From assembly GCF_020091405.1 (NCBI RefSeq), contig NZ_CP081903.1:1488001-1552000 (forward strand): a DNA stretch of 64,000 nt, read 5' to 3'. Position numbers and translations under genes: made by a program. The notes beneath the pieces were generated by a model, which was not told the origin of the DNA, made no database searches, and was given only the letters and a program-made list of their open reading frames with translations. This document shows positions 45,249-55,808 of the stretch, one piece after another (positions within the stretch are counted from its first letter, which is position 1; the number at the start of each line of letters is the position of its first letter). This DNA comes from Bacteroides cellulosilyticus. Its GTDB lineage: Bacteria > Bacteroidota > Bacteroidia > Bacteroidales > Bacteroidaceae.

Positions 45249-45280
45249 GATAACATTATATCATTACCACCTGCACCCCT

Positions 45281-48200
45281 TTACGGCTGTTTCAGATAAT
45301 CCGAAGGCAACACTCCGAACTCCTCTTTAAAACATTGCCGGAAGTAAACCACACTATTTATACCTACTTTGAACGCAACCTCGGATATATTATACCTGCC
45401 CTCCAGCAACAACCGTTCGGCATACCGCATCTTTATCTTACGGACATACTCATTAGTGGAAAGTCCCGTCAGCGCTTTCATCTTACGGTAAAGCGTAGAT
45501 TTACTCATATACATATTGTCAGACAAGTAGCCGATATCAATCTTCTCGGACGACAGCCGGTCTTCTATCAGCTTGTTTATCTTCTCAAGAAATTCATTAT
45601 CCAGCTTATTCATGGACTCTGCCAGCTGGGCACGCTTCTCATCCAGACTGTGATGAGACGTCGAACCGGCAAAGCGTTCCGCCAGCAGCTTGCGCGATTC
45701 AAGCAAATTATTGATGCGGCTATGCAGAAGGGTAGCGCTGAAAGGCTTGGTCAGATAAGAGTCCGCTCCCACCTGGTATCCCTCTTCCTTATCTTGCAGA
45801 GAGTCTTTGGCAGTCAGCAGGATGATGGGAATATGGCTGGTGCGCACGTCTTCTTTCAGCTGCTTACACATCGTGATTCCGTTCATCACGGGCATCATGA
45901 TATCGCTCACGATGATGTCGGGGATACAACTCAACGCTTGCTCTATTCCCAGTTCGCCGTTGGCGGCGGTCTTCACTTCAAAATCATCGGAGAAGGACTC
46001 GACGATATAGTTGCAAATGTCCTCATTGTCCTCCACAATCAGCAGAATACGCTTTCCACCGGACACTAATTCCGGAATCTCTTCCTTTTCCTCCTTTTCA
46101 TCGGCCGGTTTCTCCGGTGAGTCGGTATGCAACACACCGGGATAGGTATTGCCCGTCAGCAGGCTGAAGTAGAACGTGCTGCCTACGCCCAAAGTGCTTT
46201 CCGCCCTTATTTCCCCTTCGTGAAGGGTAACCAGATTCTTCACCAATGCCAGACCGATGCCCGTACCGGAAGCCTGGTGATCACCGCCCTCCTGATAATA
46301 ACGGTTAAAAATATGGGGCAATGAGTCGGGGCTGATGCCGTAACCGGTATCGCTGATTTTAATCTCGGTATAGTCAATGTTGTTCCGCACCACGTGATAC
46401 AGGCCCAGTGTAATGATACCCTTTTCAGTATATTTAATCGCATTGGAGATCAGATTGTCCAGGATAATGGTCACCACTTCCTTATCAAAGTACAGGGACA
46501 TATCCTCCTGTTCCAGTTCGATGTGGAACTCTATATCCGGTTTGCGGTTCAATTCCTTATATTTGAGGCCGACTTCATGCACCAGATTAGCGATATTGTC
46601 ATGAGCCACACAGAGTTTCTTATTCTGCGTTTCCGTCTTTCTGAATTCCAGTATCTGATTTATCAGGTTCAGCAACCGGATGGCACTCTGATGAATCACC
46701 GATATCTTTTGGGAATCTTTGCTAGACAGTGAGTTACCTTTCTGCATATCTTCCAATGGTCCCAGTATCAGCGTCAGCGGTGTGCGGAGTTCGTGCGTGA
46801 TGTTGGTATAAAAACGCAGACGCTCCTGGTTCAGTTCCTGCTCCTGCTCATGATTCTTCTTTTCCAGATCGTACAGAACTTCCATATCGAGCTTCTTCTT
46901 GTAAGCATAAAGAATGAGGAACAGGATGGCTCCACTCAACAATATATAGCTGCATTTCGCCCACCAGGTAAGCCACAAAGGCGGAACAATATGGACATCC
47001 AAAGTTGTAACCTCATCCGACCATTCCTGGTTCTTGATACGGGTTTTTACCATAAAGTGATAATCACCGGGAGGCACATTGCGGAAGGTAACGTTATTGG
47101 GATCCGTCACCGTATACCATGCATCTTCCAGTCCTTTCAGCATATAGGCATACTCCACCTGGTTGACCAATGCATAGTTGCGTATATTAAAGGTTATATT
47201 AAAGCTATTCTGCATATACTTCAGCCTTACTTTCGACTGACCGTCAATACTGACCACCTCTTCATTGTCTCCCGCATTACCCAAAGGAGCAAATATCTTC
47301 ATTTCCGTAATAACAGCCGCAGGAGACTCACGCTTTGCCAGAACAAAATCCGGATTAAAGCGGCAAAGTCCATTGATGGAACCGAAATAAATCTCTCCAT
47401 TCTGATCCTTAGCTACACTGCCACTCATAAAATTTCCCATCGGCACATTATCCCAATGGTCATAGTTATAGAAAACATCCTTATCCCGCAACAGACAACT
47501 GATTCCTTTATTGGTGCTCACCCAGATATTATGGTTGGCATCTTCCGTTATAGCACGTATATGTGTATTGGTCAATCCTTCTTCACGGCGGTAAACCTTA
47601 TATTCCCAATCGGATGGCGAAGAGAAACACACCAAACCTTCTCCTGTCCCGACCCATACATTCTTCCTGCTGTCTTCATAAATTGCATTGATGGTATTGG
47701 AAGGGAACAGGTTCTCCATATTAAAGAGCTTGATATCCTGCAATTCATCGTCTCCTATCCCCAGACCGCTCCCGAAAGAGCCTATCCACAGACGTCCCTG
47801 AGAGTCCTTCATAACGCACCGCACCAGATTATTCTCGAACTCATAATGTCCCACGATCTTCTTATCAGCCAGACTAACCTTGTAGATACCACGACTGGTA
47901 CCAATCCACAGAATATGCCGATCGTCTTCATAGAACGAACGGATATCCTCATACTCTAATTCTTTAAGGAAGTTCCGGTGGAATATCTTTCTCTTCGCAT
48001 CGTAATAATTCACTCCACCCATAAATAAGCCGAACCACAGATTATCTTCCGAGTCGCGCAGTGAGGCCAGCACAGAGTTTCCACTCATATCTTCAATCTC
48101 TTCCTGATAAACGGATACCCGTTTACCTTGATCAAAGACATTGATTCCTCCCCCATCTGTTCCAATCCACAATTTACCTTGGCTGTCCACACAAACGCTG

Positions 48201-49321
48201 CTTGCTGTTTTATTATTCAGGCGACTCATTGAATTCTGATTGGGAGAATAGTAATAACCGCTGAACAAAGGTGGCTCATAGCTTAAGAAGTTTATGCCAC
48301 CGCCCCATACACCCGTCCAGATATTCTTGAATGAATCCTGAAAAATGCACCTCGTACTTGAATTGGAGAGACTGTATCCGTCATCTCCTTCCCTGATATA
48401 ATGAAATTGAGTCTGTTCGGGTAACAGGAACAAACGCTGCGATAAGTCCATTATGGCTATTCCGCCAAATTCCATAGCTATCCACAACTTATTCCCGTCA
48501 AGCTGCTTAATGTCGTAGATATAGTGCGAAAGATTCCCGTCTGAATTAAACTGGATGAAATTCTCTGATTCGGGATTAAACAATGCCAGACCTTTGTTTG
48601 TCCCTACCCAGATATTATTATTCAGATCCTTATATACGCATCTCACTTCATTACCCGGCAAGCTGTGCGGATCCCCCGGATCATGCACGAAGTTCTTCGC
48701 CCTCCTATCTTTAATGGAAAGAATACTAAAACCATTATGGACATGACCTACATATAACTTACCATTCCCCCCGTCAGCAACAGTCCAGATGTTATCACTG
48801 GCAAGCCCCGGTACATTTGCCGTATTATAATGAGAAAAGTGACCGGTTTCTTTATCGAAATATTCAATTCCTTTCCAATAAGTTGTCACCCATAGATTTC
48901 CATCAGCAGCGGCAATAACATTGGTTACGTCATCCGTAATGATACTTTCAGGCACAGCCTCATTATGCCGGTAGAATGTAAAGGTGTCCTTTACATAATT
49001 ATAAGCATTCAGCCCCGCCCTCTGTGTGCCAATCCATAAGATGGAATCCTTCGGATCATCCATCAGGCAGTTCAGTTCATTCCCCGTAATGCCATAGCCG
49101 TTCTTTGTTTCATTCTTATAGTAAGTAATGAAGCGCGTTCCATCGAACTTATTCAAGCCCTCTTCTGTCGCAAACCATAAAAAGCCCTCCTTGTCCTGGG
49201 CTATACTGACCACATAGTTATTGGATAATCCCTTCTCAATTCCCAATTGCCTGACAGCATAAGGTTGTGCCCGCAGAAGGGCAGGTAACAACAGTAAGTA
49301 AAGTAATAATCTGCTTTTCAT
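45281..49321 (-). CDS. Hybrid two-component system regulator (HTCS) of third PUL
   Basis: 1346 residues, minus strand, signal peptide MKSRLLLYLLLLPALLRAQ. Reg_prop propellers (GFLWFATEEGLNKFDG and many LWIGT repeats) are followed by a Y_Y_Y-like domain (VEYAYMLKGLEDAWYTVTDPNNVTFRNVPPGDYHFMVKT) and a membrane helix. The kinase has FYTNITHELRTPLTLILGP with His843 and GTGIGLALVKNLV. The receiver has SDIMMPVMNG with Asp1140, and an AraC HTH closes the protein (AFKVGINSVVYFRQCFKEEFGVLPSDYLKQP). It is transcribed divergently from the lipoprotein-susC-susD operon at 49523. The 200-bp gap between them holds a perfect 22-bp-phased direct repeat, a likely binding site. Confidence 0.96.
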   Translation of the reverse strand: MKSRLLLYLLLLPALLRAQPYAVRQLGIEKGLSNNYVVSIAQDKEGFLWFATEEGLNKFDGTRFITYYKNETKNGYGITGNELNCLMDDPKDSILWIGTQRAGLNAYNYVKDTFTFYRHNEAVPESIITDDVTNVIAAADGNLWVTTYWKGIEYFDKETGHFSHYNTANVPGLASDNIWTVADGGNGKLYVGHVHNGFSILSIKDRRAKNFVHDPGDPHSLPGNEVRCVYKDLNNNIWVGTNKGLALFNPESENFIQFNSDGNLSHYIYDIKQLDGNKLWIAMEFGGIAIMDLSQRLFLLPEQTQFHYIREGDDGYSLSNSSTRCIFQDSFKNIWTGVWGGGINFLSYEPPLFSGYYYSPNQNSMSRLNNKTASSVCVDSQGKLWIGTDGGGINVFDQGKRVSVYQEEIEDMSGNSVLASLRDSEDNLWFGLFMGGVNYYDAKRKIFHRNFLKELEYEDIRSFYEDDRHILWIGTSRGIYKVSLADKKIVGHYEFENNLVRCVMKDSQGRLWIGSFGSGLGIGDDELQDIKLFNMENLFPSNTINAIYEDSRKNVWVGTGEGLVCFSSPSDWEYKVYRREEGLTNTHIRAITEDANHNIWVSTNKGISCLLRDKDVFYNYDHWDNVPMGNFMSGSVAKDQNGEIYFGSINGLCRFNPDFVLAKRESPAAVITEMKIFAPLGNAGDNEEVVSIDGQSKVRLKYMQNSFNITFNIRNYALVNQVEYAYMLKGLEDAWYTVTDPNNVTFRNVPPGDYHFMVKTRIKNQEWSDEVTTLDVHIVPPLWLTWWAKCSYILLSGAILFLILYAYKKKLDMEVLYDLEKKNHEQEQELNQERLRFYTNITHELRTPLTLILGPLEDMQKGNSLSSKDSQKISVIHQSAIRLLNLINQILEFRKTETQNKKLCVAHDNIANLVHEVGLKYKELNRKPDIEFHIELEQEDMSLYFDKEVVTIILDNLISNAIKYTEKGIITLGLYHVVRNNIDYTEIKISDTGYGISPDSLPHIFNRYYQEGGDHQASGTGIGLALVKNLVTLHEGEIRAESTLGVGSTFYFSLLTGNTYPGVLHTDSPEKPADEKEEKEEIPELVSGGKRILLIVEDNEDICNYIVESFSDDFEVKTAANGELGIEQALSCIPDIIVSDIMMPVMNGITMCKQLKEDVRTSHIPIILLTAKDSLQDKEEGYQVGADSYLTKPFSATLLHSRINNLLESRKLLAERFAGSTSHHSLDEKRAQLAESMNKLDNEFLEKINKLIEDRLSSEKIDIGYLSDNMYMSKSTLYRKMKALTGLSTNEYVRKIKMRYAERLLLEGRYNISEVAFKVGINSVVYFRQCFKEEFGVLPSDYLKQP

Positions 49322-49344
49322 GACATCAATTTTCTATTGCAATC

Positions 49345-49352
49345 CAAAAGTA
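49345..49352 (-). promoter_or_regulatory. -7 box of third HTCS (minus strand)
   Basis: CAAAAGTA on the plus strand reads TACTTTTG on the minus strand, 24 bp upstream of the start codon. Confidence 0.55.
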
Positions 49353-49390
49353 TAAATAAATTCTTTATTTCAGATACACAAATCGTTCAT

Positions 49391-49423
49391 TGCAAGATTT
49401 ACATCCCCTCACTGCAAGATTTA
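49391..49423 (+). promoter_or_regulatory. 11-bp direct repeat with 22-bp period, probable HTCS operator
   Basis: TGCAAGATTTA occurs at 49391-49401 and again, identical, at 49413-49423. The period is 22 bp, two helical turns, so both copies face the same side of DNA. The second copy ends 26 bp before the -7 box at 49450, next to the -33 position, an activator site. Confidence 0.7.
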
Positions 49424-49449
49424 TGCAGTCCAAGAAACTTAAGATAGCT

Positions 49450-49457
49450 TACATTTG
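49450..49457 (+). promoter_or_regulatory. -7 box of third PUL operon
   Basis: TACATTTG matches TAnnTTTG, 66 bp before the first gene. There is no TTTG at -33, as expected for an activator-dependent promoter. Confidence 0.6.
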
Positions 49458-49522
49458 CATCATCTAAAAGTGATATTTTAGTAAAGAATGTATCTAATTG
49501 TTTAACTTTAAAAGTAATATGT

Positions 49523-51034
49523 ATGAAGAAGCATTTATTCAATGCTGCCCTACTCTGGGCATTCTTATCACTGACTTTATGGACTACAGGATGTAGCGAC
49601 GATGATGGCTATCCTGATGTGGACGGACAAGCACCTTCCATAGAAATGACACTCGAACACATTCAGACTGCAAATGGTCGCACATTTACATTGGAAGGAA
49701 CGATTAAAGATGCTGATGGTATTTCAACCATTCAACTGCAATGTGCCGACCTGAACCTCAACAAAACAATCGATTTGATCGAGATTTATGAGAAACCTCT
49801 CGAAACTTACGAATTGAGCTACGACTTCAAAATTCAACCGGATGAAATCGGTGAACAGTTCACCGTAAAAGTTACCGTAACCGACGTAGGCGGACGTACT
49901 GTTTCACAAGATGTACTTGTAACGTTGGACGGAGACTTTGAAGACCCTGTATTCGTTATTGCACCCGAAAAGGGTGGTATGGTCACCGTATTGCTGAGAG
50001 AAGGTGAAATCCCTACACTCAACATGAATATCTCGATAACTGACGACCGCGGGCTGGATTATCTATTGGTAAATATCGAAGGCATCGAAGGATATGAAAA
50101 CCTAAAAATAGATGCTGATGGCGAAAAAGCTTTTGAGCACTCATTCAACATCACAATGCCTAATGAAAAGAAGGACTATCCGATGACTCTTACCGCTGTC
50201 GACAAGACAGGAAAAAGCACAATGATAGAATGTACCGTATCTGTAACCGATGTGCAGGATTTCGAAAAGATGTATCTGGCAGACGTAGCTACCGAAACTG
50301 AACTAAACAGCGATGTATTCGGCGTACCGATGCGCATAGATCATGTGGGCGAATTCCAATATCAAGCTCTCTATTATTGCCAGAAAGCTAATACAGAAAT
50401 CTTCTTCTTACCGCAGAAGACAAGTTTTTCTCCTGTTTGTTATGGTATTGATCCGACAGATGAAACCATGTTGACCGATGATCCGGCACTGGCTAAACCA
50501 ATTGTACTGACTGAAGCTAATGTATACTATAAAATCAATATTAATATCTTGCTGAAGACGTATGAAATGGAAACTTATTCACTTGCAGAAGCTGTAGACC
50601 CATGGCCTGCAAGCATGAAATACGGCTTACCTACCATGGATAAATGGAACAACAACAGCGGTGAGATGATGGACTTTACGTTCGGTCTGACACCTGACAA
50701 TCCTACCGGAGTAGTCTCTTTCAAACAGGATGCCACTAACCCGCACTTGTTCTACAATGAGCCTATGTCACTGACAGCAGGAGAATCAATGAACTTCATT
50801 ATTCACAACTATCACACAGATCAATGGTGGAACTTTGTTCGCTGGTGCAGCGATACTGAAGAAGAGCCTGAAATATTCGGCTATTACACCGGAAGTGCAT
50901 TTAAAAATTCCAATTACACCGGTCCCACTACAACACAAGATGTATGGTCTAAACCTAAAGTGACTGTAACAGGCACCTATCAATTCTGGTTTGATTCCCA
51001 CCTGGGTAGAGCGAAATTAGTACGAGTAAATTAA
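49523..51034 (+). CDS. Surface glycan-binding lipoprotein, Ig-like domains (first gene of third PUL)
   Basis: 503 residues with lipobox TLWTTGCSDDD (Cys near residue 24). Two Ig/cadherin-like repeats follow (about 40-130 and 140-245: FTLEGTIKDADGISTIQL, FTVKVTVTDVGGRTVSQDVLVTLDGD; TLNMNISITDDRGLDYLLVNIEG, YPMTLTAVDKTGKSTMIECTVSVTD). The C-terminal part (about 255-503) is aromatic-rich with an NYHTDQWWNFVRWCSD segment and ends FWFDSHLGRAKLVRVN, suggesting a sugar-binding domain as in SusE-like proteins. I cannot name a precise family. Unusually it precedes susC rather than following susD. The susC start is only 19 bp downstream, so it is in the same operon. Confidence 0.7.
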   Translation: MKKHLFNAALLWAFLSLTLWTTGCSDDDGYPDVDGQAPSIEMTLEHIQTANGRTFTLEGTIKDADGISTIQLQCADLNLNKTIDLIEIYEKPLETYELSYDFKIQPDEIGEQFTVKVTVTDVGGRTVSQDVLVTLDGDFEDPVFVIAPEKGGMVTVLLREGEIPTLNMNISITDDRGLDYLLVNIEGIEGYENLKIDADGEKAFEHSFNITMPNEKKDYPMTLTAVDKTGKSTMIECTVSVTDVQDFEKMYLADVATETELNSDVFGVPMRIDHVGEFQYQALYYCQKANTEIFFLPQKTSFSPVCYGIDPTDETMLTDDPALAKPIVLTEANVYYKININILLKTYEMETYSLAEAVDPWPASMKYGLPTMDKWNNNSGEMMDFTFGLTPDNPTGVVSFKQDATNPHLFYNEPMSLTAGESMNFIIHNYHTDQWWNFVRWCSDTEEEPEIFGYYTGSAFKNSNYTGPTTTQDVWSKPKVTVTGTYQFWFDSHLGRAKLVRVN

Positions 51035-51053
51035 TCTAATAATAGTCTGACAA

Positions 51054-54000
51054 ATGAGAAAGCAACTATTAATTGCATGTCTTTTGTTACTGTCAATATG
51101 CAGCTATGCACAACAGATAACAGTAAAAGGTATAGTGACTTCAGCTACCGATAAGGAACCTTTGATCGGAGCTACAATTCAAGTGAAAGGTAGTGGAACA
51201 GGCACCATCACAGGCATCGATGGTGATTATACACTGATGAATGTTCCTGCAAACGCCATACTTGTGTATTCTACCATCGGTTACCAGACACAAGAAATCA
51301 AAGTGAACGGACAGACCACCATCAACGTTGTGCTGTCGGAATCTGCCGAACTACTGGACGAAGTGGTGGTTATCGGATATGGTGCCGTGAAAAAGAGTGA
51401 CCTGACCAGTTCCATCGCTACAGTAAAAGGCGATGAAATCACCGAAACTGTAACCGGTAACGCTATGGACGCCTTGCAAGGTAAGATCAACGGTGTACAA
51501 GTAACCAGCGGTGGTGGCCCGGGTACACAACCCAAAGTATTGATCCGTGGTGTAACTACGGTTAACGGAACCGATCCGCTCTACGTGGTAGATGGTATGC
51601 CGGTAGGTACGAACATCAACTTCCTAAACAGTAATGATATCCAGTCCATGGAAGTTCTAAAAGATGCTTCTGCAGCTGCTATCTACGGTACGCGTGCCTC
51701 TAACGGTGTAATCCTGATTACTACCAAGAAAGGTATTGCCGGAAAAACAAATATCAGTTTCAGTGCATCGGCAGGTTTCCAAACGTTGGCTAAGCCCAAG
51801 ATGGCCAATGCTGCCGAATACAAAGAAGTGTTCAATACCCGCTATACAAATGATGGAGGTACCTCTATCTGGAATGACACCGGTGCCACTACCAATCCGA
51901 ATGGTACCGACTGGTGGGATGAGGTAATCAATAAGACTGCTTTAGTACAGAATTACTCACTCAACATCTCCGGTGGTAATGACAAATTGGTTTATAATCT
52001 TAGCTTAGGTTATTTCCGTAACAATTCACAATACGACTACGGATACTGGGATAAAATCAATGCACGTCTCAATACGGAATATACCTTCAACAAATACGTG
52101 AAGATGGGTTTTGACATTGCACCGCGCGTAGAATCATGGGATGATACTCCCAACCTTTTCTCAGCTGCTATGTCCATGGACCCGACAACTCCTGTATTTA
52201 AACCACAAGATCAATGGGTGGACAATGAGTTTAACAACTATCAGCGTTCTTATAACAACCAGGAATGGAACCCAGCCGGTTCGTTGTCACGCCAGAATGG
52301 ACATTCACGTGAAATGGGTGCCATTGTAAACACCTATTTACAAGTAAATCCGATTGAAAAGCTTACCTTACGTACACAATTCGGAGCCAATGCCCACTTC
52401 CGTCGCTCGGATGGATTCACGCCCGAATTCTATATCGACGCTTTGGAACAATCTACATTGAGTAATGTTTCCCGTGAGATGCAAGAATGGCTCGACTGGA
52501 ACTGGACCAATACCGCAACTTATTCTGACACTTTTGCTTCAAAGCATAACATCAATATAATGGGTGGTTTCACTGCAGAACGTTTTGCATGGTTCCAGAC
52601 CAAAGCTTCACGCGACGATGTGCCCAACAATATGGACATCATGCAGGAAGTAAATGCCGGTACACAGAATCAGAAAGGTGACGGTACTACCACCTACAAC
52701 ACGTTGATATCATACTTAGGACGTATCATGTATAACTATGATAACCGTTACTATGTGACAGCATCTATCCGTGCCGATGGTTCTTCCCGCTTCCCTAAAG
52801 GAAACAAGTATGCTATCTTCCCTGCGGTATCTGCTTCATGGCGTATCATCAGCGAAAGCTTTATGCAAGACCAGAAGGTATTCAGCAATCTGAAACTACG
52901 TGGTGGTTGGGGACGTGTAGGTAACCAGAACATCGACAACGATGCTACTCTTACCCTTCTGGGACAAGCTGACTATGTATTTGGTTCAACTCCCGTCCGT
53001 GTACCCGGTACCATGATATCAGGTGTAGGAAACAATCAGTTGCAATGGGAAACAGTAGAAGACTGGAACGTAGGTGTGGACATGTCATTCCTAAACTCTC
53101 GCCTAGGTGTAACTTTTGAATATTTCCAAAAGAAATCCAGCAACATGCTCTATCAGAAACAGAATATCTTCGCTATCGGTTATCCCGATTGGAACAGCAC
53201 TGTATGGATGAACATCGGTAGTATGAAAGCCAGCGGTTGGGAATTAAGCCTGAACTGGCAGGATAAAGTATCTGATTTCTCTTACAATGTAGGTGTAAAC
53301 CTTTCAGCTGTGAAAAACAGAGCTATCAAATTCTCTGGAGACGGACCTATTCAGACAGGTGGGTTCAATAGTGATCAGATCATCCGTAACGAAGACGGCG
53401 GTTTAATTTCACGGTTCTACGGCTACGTGGCAGATGGTATCTTCCAAAACTGGAGCGAGGTATATGCTCATACCAACGAACATGGAAAACAGATACAGGA
53501 TAAAGCACAGCCAGGTGATATCCGCTTCAAAGACTTGAATCATGACGGTGTACTGGACGAAAACGATAAGACATGGATCGGTAACCCTTATCCAGACCTT
53601 ATGGTAGGTTTGAATCTGGGCTTCAATTACAAGGACTTCGACTTCACAGCCAACTTCTACGGAACACTCGGCAACGATATCTTTAATAAAACCAAAGGAT
53701 TATATTCCGGTGTAAGCGGACAGAACGTATGGGCAGGTACGCTGGAAAAAGCATGGCATGGCGAAGGTACCAGCAATGACATTCCACGCTTGTCATACAA
53801 CGACCTGAATCAGAACTATACACGCGTATCCAGCTTCTTTGTAGAAGATGGTTCGTACATGCGATGCAAACTACTCCAGGTAGGCTATACTCTTCCCAAG
53901 AAGCTGTTGCGTGGAACAGAGTTGCGTCTTTCATTCTCAGCACAGAATCCGTTCACTATCACCGGTTATTCAGGTATGGACCCCGAACGTCCGCAAATTG

Positions 54001-54092
54001 GTAATGATGGAAGTGTAATCGAAACAGGTATCGATGGCATTGCCTATCCCAACCCACGTACATTCTTGTTTGGTATTGACTTTAAATTTTAA
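51054..54092 (+). CDS. SusC-like TonB-dependent outer-membrane transporter
   Basis: 1012 residues, signal peptide ending CSYAQQ. The carboxypeptidase-regulatory-like domain VKGIVTSATDKEPLIGATIQVKGSGTGTITGIDGDYTL is followed by LDEVVVIGYGAVKKSDLT. The plug has DALQGKINGVQV, PLYVVDGMPVG and EVLKDASAAAIYGTRASNGVILITTKKG. The barrel terminates in PNPRTFLFGIDFKF. It is a complete SusC/RagA protein. The susD start is 12 bp downstream. It imports the oligosaccharides released at the surface. Regulation is probably through the direct repeat at 49391-49423 and the HTCS at 45281-49321. Confidence 0.97.
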   Translation: MRKQLLIACLLLLSICSYAQQITVKGIVTSATDKEPLIGATIQVKGSGTGTITGIDGDYTLMNVPANAILVYSTIGYQTQEIKVNGQTTINVVLSESAELLDEVVVIGYGAVKKSDLTSSIATVKGDEITETVTGNAMDALQGKINGVQVTSGGGPGTQPKVLIRGVTTVNGTDPLYVVDGMPVGTNINFLNSNDIQSMEVLKDASAAAIYGTRASNGVILITTKKGIAGKTNISFSASAGFQTLAKPKMANAAEYKEVFNTRYTNDGGTSIWNDTGATTNPNGTDWWDEVINKTALVQNYSLNISGGNDKLVYNLSLGYFRNNSQYDYGYWDKINARLNTEYTFNKYVKMGFDIAPRVESWDDTPNLFSAAMSMDPTTPVFKPQDQWVDNEFNNYQRSYNNQEWNPAGSLSRQNGHSREMGAIVNTYLQVNPIEKLTLRTQFGANAHFRRSDGFTPEFYIDALEQSTLSNVSREMQEWLDWNWTNTATYSDTFASKHNINIMGGFTAERFAWFQTKASRDDVPNNMDIMQEVNAGTQNQKGDGTTTYNTLISYLGRIMYNYDNRYYVTASIRADGSSRFPKGNKYAIFPAVSASWRIISESFMQDQKVFSNLKLRGGWGRVGNQNIDNDATLTLLGQADYVFGSTPVRVPGTMISGVGNNQLQWETVEDWNVGVDMSFLNSRLGVTFEYFQKKSSNMLYQKQNIFAIGYPDWNSTVWMNIGSMKASGWELSLNWQDKVSDFSYNVGVNLSAVKNRAIKFSGDGPIQTGGFNSDQIIRNEDGGLISRFYGYVADGIFQNWSEVYAHTNEHGKQIQDKAQPGDIRFKDLNHDGVLDENDKTWIGNPYPDLMVGLNLGFNYKDFDFTANFYGTLGNDIFNKTKGLYSGVSGQNVWAGTLEKAWHGEGTSNDIPRLSYNDLNQNYTRVSSFFVEDGSYMRCKLLQVGYTLPKKLLRGTELRLSFSAQNPFTITGYSGMDPERPQIGNDGSVIETGIDGIAYPNPRTFLFGIDFKF

Positions 54093-54104
54093 TCCTTGAT
54101 AACA

Positions 54105-55763
54105 ATGAAACAGATATTAGCAATATTGACATTGATTGCCTCGCTGACATTCACCTCTTGCGAGGACTTCCTGACCGAGGAAGTGCGTGGGCAACAAAAT
54201 CTCGACACCTATTTCCAAAGTGTAGAGGAAGCCGAGTCATTCATCACCGGTTGCTACCAGGCTATCACCTTCGGTGGCTGGTGGAACATCAATACGGTGT
54301 GGTTACTTTCTGAAATGTGCAGCGACGACGGTTGGATGGGAAATACAACCCAAAGCCAGAGTGATTATATCTCTTTAGCACATTATCAGGGTACAGGACA
54401 GAGCAACGGAGCCATCTCAAACTTCTGGCAATACCGTTATAAAGGCATCTTACGCTGCAACGTAGCCGTAGAACGCATCTCACAATCCGAGTTCTCGGAC
54501 GAAGACATGAAGAACCGTCTGATAGGTGAAGCCCGTTTCCTGCGCGGATACTTCTACTTCGAACTGGTAAGAAACTTCGGCGGTGTACCTCTCGTTACGA
54601 GCTTCCTCTTGCCCGAAGAGATACAAGGCATCACCCGCGCTTCTGCCGAAGATGTATATAAGTTCATTGAAGATGACCTGAAAGCTGCTGCCGACGCTTT
54701 GCCAAAACGTAGTGAATATGCTGCCACCGATATGGGACGTGCAACCAGTGGTGCAGCCTTAGGCCTGCTGGGTAAAGTTTATCTCTATCAGGAAAAGTGG
54801 CAAGAGGCACATGATGTATTGGAAACCGTTATCGACAGCAAAGAGTACGAACTGCTTGATAACTTCGGTGACGTATGGAGTGTTGATCACAACAACAGCA
54901 AAGAGAGTATGTTTGAAGTACAGTATATGTACGACGGTACATATTCATTAGGCGGTTCACTGACAATAATCACCGGTGCACGTAATGGTCCCGGCGACGG
55001 ATGGTCTTGGGGGCAACCTACTGCCAACCTCGAACAGGCCTACATTGATGCAGGTGATACCGAACGCCTCCGCTGGACTATCATCAAAACCGGATGTACC
55101 GAAATTGCCGGCGAAGATAACTTCGATAAGTTTATTGAAAACAGCAAAGACATGGCTAATTACAAGACTTATATCGAGAAATACGGTTGGGATCCAGATT
55201 GCTATATAATTGACCCTGCACAACATAAATCGGCACGTATCGTCCGCAAATATTTCGTACCTATCGAAAAGCGTCCGGAAGTGTACAATACAGACAAGAT
55301 TCCTTTGGATCACCGCATCCTGCGCTATGCCGATGTATTGCTAATGTATGCCGAAGCATGCAACGAACTGGGTGATGATGCTACAGCACGTAAATACCTT
55401 AACGAAGTACGTAACCGCGTAAACCTGGCCGATGTGAAATCAAGTGGCAACGATCTCCGCAAGGATATTCGTCTGGAACGTCGTTTGGAATTAGCATGGG
55501 AACAAAACCGTCTGTATGACATCCGCCGCTGGACCGACGACAATGGCAAAAAGGTGATTTCCAATCTGCTGGGAACCAATGGTACTTTCGTTAAGTATAA
55601 CACAGATGCCGCTACCCGCGACCTCTATGAATGGGAGAATCAGGGCGAAGCAAGTAATAAAGGCGCTGGCTTCGATGAAAACCGCGACATGGTATTCCCC
55701 ATTCCTTTGTATGAAATCACAATGTCTAATGGTTCTATCGTTCAGAATCCGGGTTGGAATTAA
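54105..55763 (+). CDS. SusD-like surface glycan-binding lipoprotein
   Basis: 552 residues from the ATG at 54105; the TTG at 54096 would put three residues before the natural MKQILA start. The lipobox is LTFTSC. Family landmarks: EDFLTEE, GEARFLRGYFYFELVRNFGGVPLV, ALGLLGKVYLYQEKWQEA, RYADVLLMYAEACNELGD, LNEVRNRVNLADV, RLERRLELAWEQNRLYDIRRW and FPIPLYEITMSNGSIVQNPGWN. It is the partner of the SusC upstream. A strong terminator at 55809-55855 follows, separating it from the hydrolase genes. Confidence 0.97.
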   Translation: MKQILAILTLIASLTFTSCEDFLTEEVRGQQNLDTYFQSVEEAESFITGCYQAITFGGWWNINTVWLLSEMCSDDGWMGNTTQSQSDYISLAHYQGTGQSNGAISNFWQYRYKGILRCNVAVERISQSEFSDEDMKNRLIGEARFLRGYFYFELVRNFGGVPLVTSFLLPEEIQGITRASAEDVYKFIEDDLKAAADALPKRSEYAATDMGRATSGAALGLLGKVYLYQEKWQEAHDVLETVIDSKEYELLDNFGDVWSVDHNNSKESMFEVQYMYDGTYSLGGSLTIITGARNGPGDGWSWGQPTANLEQAYIDAGDTERLRWTIIKTGCTEIAGEDNFDKFIENSKDMANYKTYIEKYGWDPDCYIIDPAQHKSARIVRKYFVPIEKRPEVYNTDKIPLDHRILRYADVLLMYAEACNELGDDATARKYLNEVRNRVNLADVKSSGNDLRKDIRLERRLELAWEQNRLYDIRRWTDDNGKKVISNLLGTNGTFVKYNTDAATRDLYEWENQGEASNKGAGFDENRDMVFPIPLYEITMSNGSIVQNPGWN

Positions 55764-55808
55764 CCCCGGTGAATGTCTAAATAGAATTCTTCAATAGGTC
55801 TTTATACT

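Noticed and set aside
44972..45280. Possible tRNA or other structured RNA gene
   Set aside because: The hairpins do not form a cloverleaf and no promoter is clear.
46793..47959. 388-codon plus-strand open frame inside the third HTCS gene
   Set aside because: It is antisense to a clearly conserved HTCS (propellers, kinase) and has no recognizable domain or start context.
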